A DNA stretch of 64,000 nt. It comes from Pezicula radicicola (taxonomy: Eukaryota; Ascomycota; Leotiomycetes; Helotiales; Dermateaceae). A model generated the notes under the pieces. That model saw only the letters and a program-made list of their open reading frames with translations, ran no database searches and was not told the origin of the DNA. Made by a program: the position numbers and the translations under genes. The stretch is from assembly GCA_003008705.1 (NCBI GenBank), contig PDUO01000083.1:106489-170488 (forward strand). The letters run 5' to 3'. This document shows, piece after piece, positions 44,329 through 55,725 of the stretch (the first letter of the stretch is position 1; each line of letters starts with the position of its first letter).

Positions 44329-47025
44329 ATGTCGAATGATGTTATATTATCGCAGGCATGGAAGGGACATATCGTTCCTAGGAATTTCACCGCTGGATAT
44401 ATCGTCCTATCATACTTGGTTAGCTATATTGGAGCATGGACGACGCTGGAGCTCATCAACAGAAGGACCGCGGGGAGAGGGTTGTATAATCGGTGCGTTC
44501 AACTGGTTAGCCTAGCTTTACCAAAGCTGATGATATCTACAGGTATCTCCTCTTTGGCTCATCGATCTCTATGGGAGGTATTGCCATCTGGTGTATGCAC
44601 TTCATCGGTAATCGTGCAATCGTGCTTGGCGATGGCCAACCTGCGATGCAGATTGAATACAACTCAGGATATACCGCCGTATCCTTCTTCGTTCCAATCC
44701 TAGTGCTCCTTGCCGCCTTCACAGCCCTCGGGTTTGACGATAAAGTCAGTATTGCTCGCATCACGATAGGAGGGACTTTGGCTGGATTGGCCATCTGCGG
44801 GATGCATTATCTTGGGCAAGCTGGTATCTCAAACTACACTTCTGTTTACAGCATTGGGAATATTGTGGGATCAGCCGTCATCGCTGTCGTTGCTAGTATC
44901 GTAGCACTATTTGTTTTTTTTGTTCTTCGTGCTACCTGGACGAATTCCTGGTGGAAGCGAGCCCTGTGTGCTAGCATTCTCGCGGGGGCTGTATTCGGCA
45001 TGCACTGGACGGCGTCCGTAGGTACGCAGTATCGTCTACACAAAATCGATCCTTCGTTTCGCGACGACGACATTTCACGAAATTCGACTGTTATCGTCGT
45101 TATTGTTCTAGTATAACTTCTTTGTCTTCCTCAACCTAAAGTCATACTAATATCAAATAGTCTATTGCTGCTTGCTTCATTCTCATTGTCCTTGCAGCAC
45201 TAGCGCAGAGGAGAAGGTCTCGTTCTGCCAATAGAGCCCAGCAGGTTGTCCTAGCTGCTGCAATTTTTGACAAGAACGGGAGGATTATGGTAACACCGGA
45301 AGGTCTTCTCCCAAACCAGGCGGTCACGTCTTCCTATGTTAAACAGGTTTGCAAATTGCGCGATCCTCTTCCCCAGGCATGTACTAACCAAGAGAACAGT
45401 CTCTTAATGAAGTATTTGAAATTTCCCATCCCGTGTTCCACTGGATTTTTCGAGCTACACGCAATTGGAGCGCTATCTCTCGCCTTCTGCCCGGTATGCG
45501 CAATCACCTTTACAATTTCTCAGCACTAAAAGGACTCCGACCCGGGTTAAAATCCGAGGCACGTCTTAGCAATGTTGAAGGCGAGCTCACCGAAGACTAC
45601 TCGATCATCTTCCGTGAACTGTTCTGCATCGCAGCAGCCGACCTAGCGAAGAAAATGAATGAGCCGTTGGAAAATGTAGGTATTCTCTTCGACGAGGTAT
45701 TTAGTACTGGTCAGAAAGCACCTTCAAAGCCCGACACGCGACGAAACACACCTAGGAGCAGTGTCGACCTAGAAAGCGATGGCACTGCCTCATCCATGCG
45801 TGGTAGAGGTCAACTCCTTTTCCTTGTTCGCCGCGTGAACGGAAGAGAAGCCGAGTGCCTCTCAGCGTCCGGCTACCGCTTCGCCGAAATCAAAAATGTT
45901 GTTCATCTCATAGAACGTAGCATGCAAATCAACTGCAACGATCTCCAGGGCCGCCTCTCTAGCATGATGGGATATTCCGATGAAACGCACGTCCTAAAGC
46001 CCGGCGTCCATTTGGCCTGTTTCGCAATTCGGGAAAGCGTCGGCGGCGACTTCGACGTCCTTGTTCGCAAAGATGCTAGAAACCAACTTCCTACCATGCA
46101 ACTGCCAATTGATGACCTAAACGACTGGAAGATCGATTACCTGTCCCAATTAAATGGCTGGTCTGTTACAGCATGCTTAAAGTTCCTGATAGCAAAGTCA
46201 GAAAAGTCAACAAACTCGTCGATCATGAAGAAGGAACAGACTTTTGCGACACAATTATATGATGCACTCGAGAGATTGAAAGAAGAAATCAACGACCCTT
46301 TCTTCCTCGATGCTCTCCTCATCGCAAGGCCAGTCTCAGCGCCATGTTGTAGATTAGGTAGAGACGTGAAACCGGGTCAAGCAACACTCCTCGTATTCCG
46401 ACTTCCCGTACCAATCCAACTCCGTCCCCGTGGTCAAAATCTCGAGTTCGTTCCTCTAAGTTTCTTTAGAACGCAGCAGTATGTGCATAGGAACAGCCCA
46501 GATCATGCGGTCTTTGCACGGAAGATCCATCGGGAGTTTGGACCTGTTCTAAATGAGAAGAGATTGAGTGTAGGGGACGGTAGGAAGAATTCGAGGGGTG
46601 CCAGACTTCCAAGATTGTCCATTATGGCCTTCTGGAGCAGGTGTACGCTGGATTTTAGGAGTCTATTGAATGATTCGACACCGGCGAAAGCGCAAGAAGT
46701 ACACACTAAGGCCCCGGGTCTGCCATTCTGGGACTTGGAGTCAGACGGAGAACCCAGGACTTCATCGAGGGTCAATTTGGGCTGTGGTTCTGAAGTGAAG
46801 TTGGCGGACACACAGATGTTTGGGGGGATTCTAGTTAGTCAGGAGATTAACGTTGATATTAGGGACCTTAGCAATAGCACTGCTAGAGAAGGAATGGATG
46901 GCTTGTGGGGGACAGGGATGGGAGAAATGCAGCATGCGCAGATAGGGACAAGAAGCGGAGCGGTGAAGGAGGCGGAGGATCCGGAGACTTTTGTTGATAA
47001 GCTACTTGCTATTTATATCTCCTAG
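44329..47025 (+). CDS. MHYT-domain membrane sensor-like protein
   Basis: Four exons, 44329-44492, 44543-45110, 45161-45346 and 45400-47025, with introns of 50, 50 and 53 nt, encode 847 residues. The N-terminal 240 residues have about seven TM segments with three MHYT-type motifs: CMHFIGNRAI, GMHYLGQAGI and GMHWTASVGT. MHYT domains are proposed to sense gases such as O2, CO or NO through bound copper. A TM segment ending AQRRRSRSANRAQQ leads into a large cytoplasmic region with FDKNGRIMVTPEGLLP (PAS-like opening) and then about 550 residues without a kinase or cyclase motif I can recognise. The output is therefore unknown. This is the standard fungal form. No damage is visible. Confidence 0.85.
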
Positions 47026-48446
47026 TAGATCTCTTCCTAGCTAGTGTCGTAGCCTGCCTCAACACTAGCATCATCTCTGATTTCTACCGCGGTTTGATGT
47101 TGACGCTCTGCACGATCGACCTGCTCATGGCTAGCCTGCAATCTCCCATTCATCCGTCGGAAGGCTATGAGGTGGAACGTAAAGTTCTCCAGATCCGGCT
47201 CTTCCTGTGCTATCTATCTGTTCGCGTCGTAGTGTCTGTTCAGCTATGTTCAGCGATGGTGCTTGCTCTAGGCTATCGTCGGGATAATGAGTTGCAGCGG
47301 GGCTTAGTAGAAGGACAGAAAGGATAATTTCTTGAAGCGACTGATTGACAGTGTCTCGCTCCTAGCTGCGCTAGGAGAGAACGTTTCGGAGAGCCTACGT
47401 AGTGGTTAGAACGAGACACACGAATGGGTAGGGTCAGGACGTTCTTAAAGTTGAGAGCATATAGTACGTTACCTTCAGATGTTTGATCTAAGTTAAATAT
47501 ATTCTTATAAGTTAGTACTAGAAAGCGATTTGAAATCAGTAACAAGCTCGTCCGGAAGGTTTGGGTAGTAGCCAGATCTTTGGACGGAGTAGTTGCTTGA
47601 GGAGGAGCTTAAACCAGGGAGAGCGACCATTGCAGAGCAGCTGTCAGGCATCTGCACAGCCGCAAAAGTCTGGGATGGTTGCAGAACTAACAGTTGAGAG
47701 TGACAAGACGTTTTCAGCCCCGTTCCGAACGTTGAGGGTCATGGAAACATTTGCGGGGGGGCTGTGGATCAACGACAATGGCTCTAGGGGAATTAAACCT
47801 AATCTGAAGGGTTTGGGAAGGAAGAGATCAGTACTGCGATGCCAGTACCTTTTTGCCCTACCCGGAGGCGATAGAAGCGTGAGGTGTGGACAAGTAGCGG
47901 TGATTAAGATTTTTTTATAGATAGTGAATAATCCCGTTTGCGAAGGACAATGACAATGCGAGTACAAATCTGGTTGCTGCTGATTATGTCTTATCCATTT
48001 TCCGTTTTAGCAGATCGCCAATCGCTTGAGCACTATTTGTCATTTATCATGAAGGTAAAGGTAAAGTTAAAGCATATATGTGGCTTGAGGTTAGCGTTGA
48101 TGGCTTAAATTATCAGGCCATTTATTATCAGACCACTATGAAACGAACCGGCGAGCACGAAGGAGTGTTCTGTTAGCCCACTGACTTCGGGTTATTATGC
48201 TGATTTGGACCCTACCTACGAATTCAAAGGGTACGCTCGGATAGAGCTACGAGTATTTTGCACTCTACCCACTTCAGAGAGTGGATATAAACAAGTAAGT
48301 GCATATTTTACTATACTCGGCAAGCTTTCACTGTTCCGCCGCTAATGGATATCTAGGCATTATGCTCCAGAAATTTCTGCGTGAACGGATCTCTCGACCT
48401 AGTTCGGCGTCGACGAAACCACAGTCACACAATACCCGTTCCGCGG
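47026..48446. other. Intergenic, no supported gene
   Basis: Frames of 77-119 codons exist (47094-47327, 47561-47920 plus) but have no motif and no consistent codon character. Nothing else recognised. Confidence 0.4.
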
Positions 48447-48845
48447 GTGTAAAGTAAAGCTTCTATCTCAAGAAACCATCAAACATGTCTATGATCATCC
48501 TTTATTAAATGACGCAGACGAACTCTTGCATCATTGCCTCGACCAACCATCAATCGCAGAACAAAATAGTCCTCCTAGGAGTCCCTGTACAAGACTATGC
48601 GAAGACGAGCTCGCAATATTGTGCGATGCTGTAATCGGATTCGAAAGAGAACAACAAGCGGCATATGATAAGAACAGCCGACTAGAAGGCAGACAGACGA
48701 ATTCACAGGTAGAAGTTGTTCTAGAGAAGGCAGTCGGCTATATACACAATTTTCAGGAGAAACAGAACACCCTGGAACAAGAGAGTGAAGCACTAAGAGC
48801 CAAGCTGGCTTTCTGGACTGGTGAAGATGAAATCTTGTGCCGTTA
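48447..48845 (+). CDS. Hypothetical partial frame with coiled-coil C-terminus
   Basis: A plus-strand frame without a clear ATG reads YPFRGCKVKLLSQETIKHVY, then LLNDADELLHHCLDQPS. It continues through an acidic helix (FEREQQAAYDKNSRLEGR) to a coiled-coil-like end, HNFQEKQNTLEQESEALRAK. It stops at TAG 48843. An in-frame TAG lies upstream near 48394. The composition is protein-like, but no family is recognised; probably the 3' part of a broken or spliced gene. Confidence 0.35.
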
Positions 48846-49729
48846 GAGATCAGGGGCATAGAGCTCGACAATCAAATTCACCGCAGAGGAGAAATATCAA
48901 GCAATCGTGGTAACACGGCTTGTTGTCTCCAATCAGGAGACCTCTCGACATAGTACTATGGTAGTGAAGCTCGTACGCCGCCCACTTTGTGCTTTCCTTA
49001 AAAGCTGTACTGAAATACTGTACGCGCTCTGTAGTGTAAGCAGCCGCGTAGTCTAGATGATAGGGTATTATTTCTACAGTGCATAATACTCTCTTAGAGT
49101 TTCCATAATCTTTACCATATACTGTAAAGCAAGGGAGCAAAGGTTGAAGTTGATGGACAAGGGTGCGTGAATTGACGCCATGAAATGCTTCCCGCACGTT
49201 TTGATTGGGTGGGAAAGATCTCCAAAGCCAGGTCATAGAGAGCTTCCTCATGCACAACCGCCTGGTTGGCAAGTGACACATTGTATACATATATTGCTGA
49301 CCCCTATTCTAGAAATGCTGTGACCTTTGAGATAGGCTGTTAGCCTAATTTTTGAAATACTAAGCGCTGGTTACGGCCAAGCGGGGGTTGCTTCTCAAAC
49401 TCTTGAATTGTTCTTAATAAAACGAATGGTTAGCATTTTAGGCTGCTGTTAGATAAAATGAGTAATATTGCAACTGAAATATGGAATTCTGGTGGCTCCA
49501 TTCGTAAGGAATGGGAGTCCTAGATATACATCAATTGAACGCCACTAAAAGCACAGAAATAGCAGTATAAATGAGTGTATTATCAGCTGAAGAAGCTGAA
49601 GAGGCTGTGTTTTCTATGGCTTTGGAATAATGAAGTTAAACCCAGACTCCACCTTCCAAAAATAGACTGACAGCTGCATATTCCGCTGTCCCATCTCAAT
49701 TTTGATCCTACATCGAAGACGATGCCAAC
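48846..49729. other. Intergenic, no supported gene
   Basis: A 146-codon minus frame at 48850-49290 is Cys/Arg/Leu-rich and matches nothing I know. No repeats or RNA genes noticed. Confidence 0.4.
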
Positions 49730-50192
49730 TTAGGTCTCCCCAAGCGCTCGTTTACAAGCGTCTAGACTGGAAGGAATATTCCAGTTGAAGAGAATCTTCA
49801 CATTCTTCGGGTTCTCCCTCACCGCCGCCAAAAGTTTCTCCAAGAAAATACAAATCTGAGGGTCTGGGTGCCCACGCATACCATAACCCATAATGACGCC
49901 ATTGCAATGCTCTGCCTTGTCCAAGCGATCAAGGACCGGCTGAAGACCGATTCTGGGGGAGACAAGGACCACTATATAACGCCCGGTTAGTTAACGCACA
50001 TATTATGTTTTTAGGAGAAGAGGACAGACGGTCGAAGTTATAGCCAGCCTTAACGAGAGAGGCTTTCATAGCATCTATCTCATCGCGGATGGTTTGGGGG
50101 TCCATGTGAAAAACTTCTTTAATCTGAAAATCCGCCTGGTTCATGTCATCGGCGGGAAGCGCGGCAATTATAAAATAAGGCTGAGAAGACAT
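49730..50192 (-). CDS. Small intact protein, uncharacterised
   Basis: Exon 1 (50030-50192) and exon 2 (49730-49971) join across a 58-nt intron (GTCTGT..ATATAG, TAACTAAC branch) to 134 residues beginning MSSQPYFIIAALPADDMNQ. The splice restores GYNFDLVLVSPRIGL. The pattern is an alternating alpha/beta protein: DPQTIRDEIDAMKASLVKAG helix, DLVLVSP strand, NGVIMGYGMRGHPD strand-loop, FLEKLLAAVRENPK helix, VKILFNW strand. GYGMRGHPD looks like a conserved active or binding loop. There is no signal peptide or TM segment, so it is probably cytosolic. I do not recognise a named family. The non-GTA/GTG-RAG donor is slightly unusual, but the phase and local reading support it. Confidence 0.72.
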
Positions 50193-50586
50193 ATTGAATT
50201 GAGATAAGTTTCCTCGTGTTTGTTAGAAGGCCTGAGTTCTGTCTCCAAAACAACTGTTACGAGAATTCAAATGGTTCTTGGAAGGGGGATATATAGAACT
50301 GGTAAAACTGTAAGGAGTTATATATCCGGACTAGTCCGCTCGGCCAATGGATCAGTTTGCCATCCTTGAACTCCACTGTAACTCGGACTAGCGCGACAAC
50401 GAATGCGCGCGCATACCGAGAGCATACAACGCATCATATGTTTCTCAATGAATGGCCTCCTCTTATAGCATGAGGTTGATCCAGGGGTGGGTTGGTTCGG
50501 ACTAGCGTATACACATGTCCGAATGGGACGCTAGCCCAGGCCTCCCCGAATCCCCGAAAACAAAATTGAACCTGCAATCCAAAAGG

Positions 50587-50691
50587 ATGACCATAGTTGC
50601 AATTATCGGTAGTTCAACCGGCCTCAGACGCTCCATTGTAGAACAAATTGTCGCAACGAAGAAACACATCGTCTTCGTCTTCACTAGAAAG
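50587..50691 (+). pseudogene. N-terminal fragment of an NmrA-like NAD(P)-binding protein
   Basis: From ATG 50587: MTIVAIIGSSTGLRRSIVEQ, then IVATKKHIVFVFTRK, followed by a GTAATG donor-like site. This is the first beta-alpha-beta unit of an NmrA/isoflavone-reductase-like Rossmann fold, with Arg in place of one Gly of the dinucleotide loop. No downstream exon was found; the next sequence belongs to a methyltransferase relic. Confidence 0.5.
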
Positions 50692-50732
50692 GTAATGTCA
50701 ACATCAGCTACCAACCCCTAAAGTCTGATACA

Positions 50733-51453
50733 AGAGTCACCGCCGCCACAAGCAAATTTATCGGACACCATCCAGGCAGAAAAAGACTCGGAATCGCTTA
50801 GAGAAGATGTGGAGCTTGAAAGCAACGAAGACGGTACCTACGGCAGTGAGGGAATAAGTGCCTATACGGCCTCAATAACCTCGAGCATTCACAACCACAT
50901 ACACAAGAATGGAATAAGATATCATGCATTTAAGCACAGATCAACCTTCTAGTAGATCAAATTCTAACCTAAGAGGAAGTTGCCGGCAAATACCCCAGCG
51001 CTAAAGTGGAAGGGGTGGACCTCAGCCCTATTCAACCTGCCTTTATACCTCCTACCTGAAATTCATAGTCGATATCGAGGAAGAATAGCTATATCCTCGG
51101 GGTAATTTCGATTATATCCACTGCCGTCATGTCATCCAAACTCTTAAAAACAAGCCTCTCCTCATAACTCGTGCTTTTCGGTATGTTCTTCAAGAAGGAT
51201 AGATTCATAGCCACTAATAGTTCCACTGCCCTCAGACATCTAAAGCCAGGAGGATATCTTGAATTTCAAGAAATGCTCTATGATCTAGGCTATGACGATG
51301 AAACAATAACAGATCCCTACCCATTCAAAGACTAGGTAAATTTGACGCACCAAGCTGTTGCAAACCTTAGTGGTGACAATTTTGGAGCTCCTAAACTTGC
51401 CGCTCGAATGTGTAACGCAGGCTTCACCAATAAGGAGATAGGTAGCTAATACT
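50733..51453 (+). pseudogene. LaeA-like SAM-dependent methyltransferase relic
   Basis: The N-terminal low-complexity part (SEGISAYTASITSSIHNHIH, then KNGIRYHAFKH) is followed at once by GKYPSAKVEGVDLSPIQPAF. It continues LKFIVDIEEE-stop-LYPRGNFDYIHCRHVIQTL, then PGGYLEFQEMLYDL and MCNAGFTNKEIG. This is the order in fungal LaeA-like methyltransferases, but the stretch with SAM motif I (GTGTGIW type) is deleted between the first two pieces. Several stops occur, including TAG where Trp is expected. LaeA-type proteins regulate secondary metabolism; this copy cannot bind SAM. Confidence 0.65.
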
Positions 51454-52542
51454 ACTACTCTTTTTTGGAGCCTATCTCAGATACCACTTTTTTATGATAT
51501 ATGAAATATATGCCGTAAAAAATTTTTATACAACTCTCTATTATCTTCATGTTCGTAACAACTACAGTCTGTTTCTTGTGGACACACTGTGTATATACCC
51601 CCTTCCGTATGTGTATACGTATACGCTTCCTTTCCCTATTAAATAAAGCAACGTTTGCTATTAGATCCCGACTACCACTTGTGTACTTTGTTAACACTCC
51701 ACATGCCACTACCACTTGAGATTCGCCTGCTTCTACACCTGTAAACCCTGTATCATTAATTCTCCCTCGCAACATGTACCAAAATACCATATTATGTTCT
51801 GTGCCTAATAACTATACTCTCTACTATCCTTATAAATCTGTGTTTGCTAATACTTATTTTGGCTCACAGATTCTGACATATTGTGACGTGTTGAGAGAAA
51901 AGTAGTGCGTGCTATCGGTAGTTGTCATGAATCCGAGGCTGTGGCTTGACCGGGAGTCATGTTGCGGTGAAAGCCGTTTGTCGATCCAGGCTAGGATGGG
52001 CGAAATCCGTACCTGTACCAACCACGCTCACGCCCCTTCTTGGCAGCCTAGGTGGCTGCTTCCCAACTACCAGATGCACCATCTCAAGCCTCACAGAGAG
52101 TCACTAAGATAGGTGTCATCTCGATTTTGCGATTACCTTACTTGTGCTAATTGGTTCATTAATGGATCAGAGGCGTCCATTGCTGGCTAATTTATTCTAT
52201 ATAATAAAGAGGAACTACCTTTTTGGCAATTGATTTACAAGAGCGATACCTCTACCTAAAAGATCAATTTCTCCTCGTGCGGGGAATAGAAGCCTCCTAT
52301 TTCGAAGCGCCGATCTTAATTTTCCTCTCACAAGTCGAGTTTTCCCTAAGCGCCTGGAATTCCAAATTCCCTCTAACTCCTAGAATCATCTCTAGACGAA
52401 AGCCAATATTGACACTAGTTTAAACAAGAGTTAAGCAGAGCTTGATTATACCGCAACTTAGAGTGCGGAATGGGGCCCCATGGGGCCCAATTCGGGGGCG
52501 CCAAGACCCCACGGGTTGGGGCATACCTATACTAACCGTACC
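51454..52542. other. Intergenic, no supported gene
   Basis: A 111-codon minus frame at 51455-51790 and smaller ones show no motif. 51480-51880 is T/C-rich. From 52470 a G+C-rich stretch (GGAATGGGGCCCCATGGGGCCC) begins, apparently part of a repeat surrounding the next MITE. Confidence 0.4.
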
Positions 52543-52676
52543 TATCCCTTTGTGTGGCTCGCGGCCCTCCAACTTGGATCTAGGACGTGCACGGTAAAAT
52601 AATACATTTTTTGGCAGTGGAATTCTCCGGGTGCCGAATCCTTGTACGGTCGGCCTTGAGCCACACAAAGGGATAC
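52543..52676. mobile_element. 134-bp MITE, copy 2, TA-flanked
   Basis: Inverted termini start TATCCCTTTGTGTGGCTC with one-position differences between the arms. The interior shares AGGACGTGCACGG(T)AAAATA and TGCCGAATCCTTGTAC with copy 1 (34283-34416), and the total length is identical. The subterminal sequences differ more between copies than the interior does. Confidence 0.8.
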
Positions 52677-54318
52677 TAACCCACCCACGGGGCGAGTTGT
52701 GGCGGGTTGGGGCGTAGGGCAGGGGCCCCATTCCGATGTCTGCCGCAACTGTTCTTATCACCCCCTATTAAAATTTTATTAAAATGCCACCCCCGCAAAA
52801 CCGCCTACAAGAGACATATATCACGAATTTCCGCGTAGCAAAAGAGGCTCCAACTAAGAAGTATATCCTGATGGTGGCATATATAATTCTAGCACAATGA
52901 CTATCTTCCGTGACTCTATATTTATGAGCCTACTTGTTTGCTTATCCTTGCAAGTACGCTACGCACTTGGCACCGTGGGAGGGAATACATAAGTCTTCTA
53001 GATCTAGTACTCTTAAGTAAAGTCCTCTTTAACCAAGCTCCTCCTCCTAGAATACCGCCTTAGGAGTGTACTAGAAATTACTCCCTCTATGCTCGCGCCT
53101 TTAATCATTGTACAGAGTAGGATTTAAGAGTAGATTCAGGCCTTGGTTGCCCAAGGCATACTAGTAGTATAAGAAAGAGGGATAGATCCATTATATACTG
53201 TAGATCTTCTATACTATCTTATCTTAGCCTTCTGTTGCTGTAGTCTATAGATATAAAGGGTATCAGTGTTTACAGTGAATACACTTGAGACTAGGACGTG
53301 CGAGAACCTAGTATATAGTCTAAGAAAGCCGCAGAGTCGGAAGATAAGGAATAGCTTTTCAGGCTCTAAGAAACTAGATAAACGATATCGATGTGTCGAG
53401 TCGATGCGAAGGATTCGTTTCGATTTGGGCCGATCGACGCCGGGGAGGAGATTTATCGTCGAAGTAACTCTTCCTAGCTCCCTAGCACGTCCTTAGAGCG
53501 TTTCAAGTTCCCAGCCACCACCACCGCCACCACCACCCCCTATTCATAGTCTCTATCAACAACAACAATGCCGCGCCAACTAGCCTTAACTACGCCAGCG
53601 CTTACATCTTAGAACGAGCCATATCTCCCTACTTTTCCACAAGAGAAGTTCAAAGCCGGCGATCAATTCAAAGAAAAAGAGAAGGCCCGAAGTAGGCGCC
53701 ACGCGCATATTCTATCTTCTACCATGTTAGATACTGAGTTTTAGAATGCAAAGTCAGAGCAATACAAAACTATACTTGTATACTACAGCAAGAGCAACTA
53801 CGTCTTCCATTTTAGAATCTTAATCCTCTAAACTAGGGCCACCGCTATCACTGTGTATATGTATTATACCTACTCTTCCTTAACCCACTATAACTTCAGG
53901 GAGGCTAGTTCTATATAGAACCTAATATACTATTAATACAGTGTCTCTAGCAATCGTATACTGAGGGTACGTATAAGTATCTTAGGTCTATAGCTGTAGA
54001 GAGTGTTTCAAGACTCCCCAGCCCTGGCTATCTTAGACCCCATATAAATTATCGGTAAATACCTAAAATGCCACCCTAACAATATAAAATTACTTCGCCG
54101 GATTAGGGCGTAGGGCAGGGGCCCTATTCCCGATGTCTATGTGCACGTGCTATTAATTATACACGTACTATTGATTGAGTTGTGCTCAATCTGTGCACAA
54201 TCTGTGCTCAATGTGTAGTTTATTTAAACTAGTGGCGACATAGGATAAAGCCACCAGATAAACAAAGCGCATTTAGACGCAATGGAAACCCCACCAGTTA
54301 AAGTTAGTTCATCGTCTA
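52677..54318. other. Repeat-rich interval, no supported gene
   Basis: GGGCGTAGGGCAGGGGCCC is present at 52710-52728 and again at 54106-54124; each is followed by ATTCC(C)GATGTCT. AAAATGCCACCC also occurs near both (about 52783 and 54066). This points to two copies of a G+C-rich repeat. The rest (52800-54060) resembles degraded transposon sequence. Confidence 0.45.
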
Positions 54319-55725
54319 ATGGAAGTTGCCGAGAAAGCAACCATCTCCTTCAGATTCTTGAAATATTTAAATAATCCACGCCTTGCTGACAGATATGAGG
54401 AGAGCTCCAGTCCTGTCCCTACAAAGTCTTTCTTCCATCTTTATAATCTCTCCTCGAACATGAACCTTGCTTCTATCTTCTTCGGCCTCTTTATAGGCCT
54501 GCTTGTGCCTACTTTGATGAAGGTGATTCACCAGACTCGGACCATATGGAGACGGACACAAAGTCTTGCGAACATTTACCTTTACTTTATCTGGATTGAA
54601 GCGATAGTAAATCTTATATTCTCTATTACGACATATCTATACCTATGCGGGGTTATCAAGCCAAGGTGAGTTTAACTCGCATTTTATTGATTTTCAACGC
54701 TAATCGGTTGCTTTAGTCTTGCATATTACATTGGTGCTGGTAAGTTATATATGTTGAAGCTTAGAAATCGGCGTCCTAGAACACTTTCGTGACTGACAAA
54801 CGCTAGTGACATTATGGGCGATTCAGACCCAACTTCTTTCGCAAATTATCGCCAATCGTGTTGCCTTAATTATGGTTAATAGGCGCAAATCCAAGCTACT
54901 TAAATGGGGCCTCTTTATCCTTATTAGCTGCATCAACATCATTGTCTATTGCATTTGGATTCCTGCCCACATGCCGTCAGCTAGCCACAGACTGGTCAAC
55001 CTTAACGACATCTGGGAACGGTGTGAGAAGTGCCTTTTTCTTCTCATTGATCTTGGACTCAACTTGTACTTTTTGTACCTAGTACGGTACCGACTTATTG
55101 AAGATGGATTGACGAAGTACTGGCCCCTTTTCAAATTCAATGCGGCAATTGTTTTTGTTTCCTTGTCAATGGACGTTTTACTCCTTGGGATGCTGAGCCT
55201 ACCTAACCCATATGAGTAAGTTTCCGCCTAGTACTCTAGGCCCCCTTCCCTAATTGTGGCTATTTGCGAATAGTACTAGTCTCTTCGAGATTCATGGCAA
55301 AGCTATCGCCTGATTTGTGTCTTGTGCCAACTAAGAACTGACTTGATGATTTCAGCTACGTCCAATTCGCTCCCGTCGCTTATATCGTTAAGCTATATAT
55401 CGAGCTCACTATGGCGGTCCTCATCTCAAAAGTTGTGCGCAGCAGTGGTGCTGAGCGAGTGGATGGCTGGTATTCTAGAGACAATCAGACATCCAACTCC
55501 AACAATCTTACTAGCCGCAAATCCGCAGCGCCAGAAATGCCACAGCCCTATAGCTTCGGTCCTCGCTCGGCGGGGATGAACACAGATATCTCTGGAGGGA
55601 GGGTGGATGGCCATCGTGATGAGGATCAAGGCATAGGTATTATGAAGACAGTGACAATGGCGACAGTAGTGAAGTCGGATGGTAGTAAGGATAGTAGCGA
55701 GGGATATCAGGCCGAAAGCGTGTAA
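54319..55725 (+). CDS. Seven-TM-like fungal integral membrane protein
   Basis: Four exons, 54319-54665, 54717-54739 (a 23-nt microexon), 54807-55215 and 55356-55725, read through to 382 residues. The start may instead be Met48 (54460), directly before MNLASIFFGLFIGLLVPTL. TM segments follow: ASIFFGLFIGLLVPTL, YLYFIWIEAIVNLIFSI, AYYIGAVTLWAIQTQLLS, WGLFILISCINIIVYCIWIP, CLFLLIDLGLNLYFLYLV, AAIVFVSLSMDVLLLGML and VQFAPVAYIVKLYIEL. An acidic, Ser-rich tail follows. The order and the NDIWERCEK, YRLIEDGLTKY and YVQFAPVAYIVKL motifs match an uncharacterised ascomycete membrane-protein family I recall as GPCR-like in topology. Function unknown. Intact. Confidence 0.78.
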
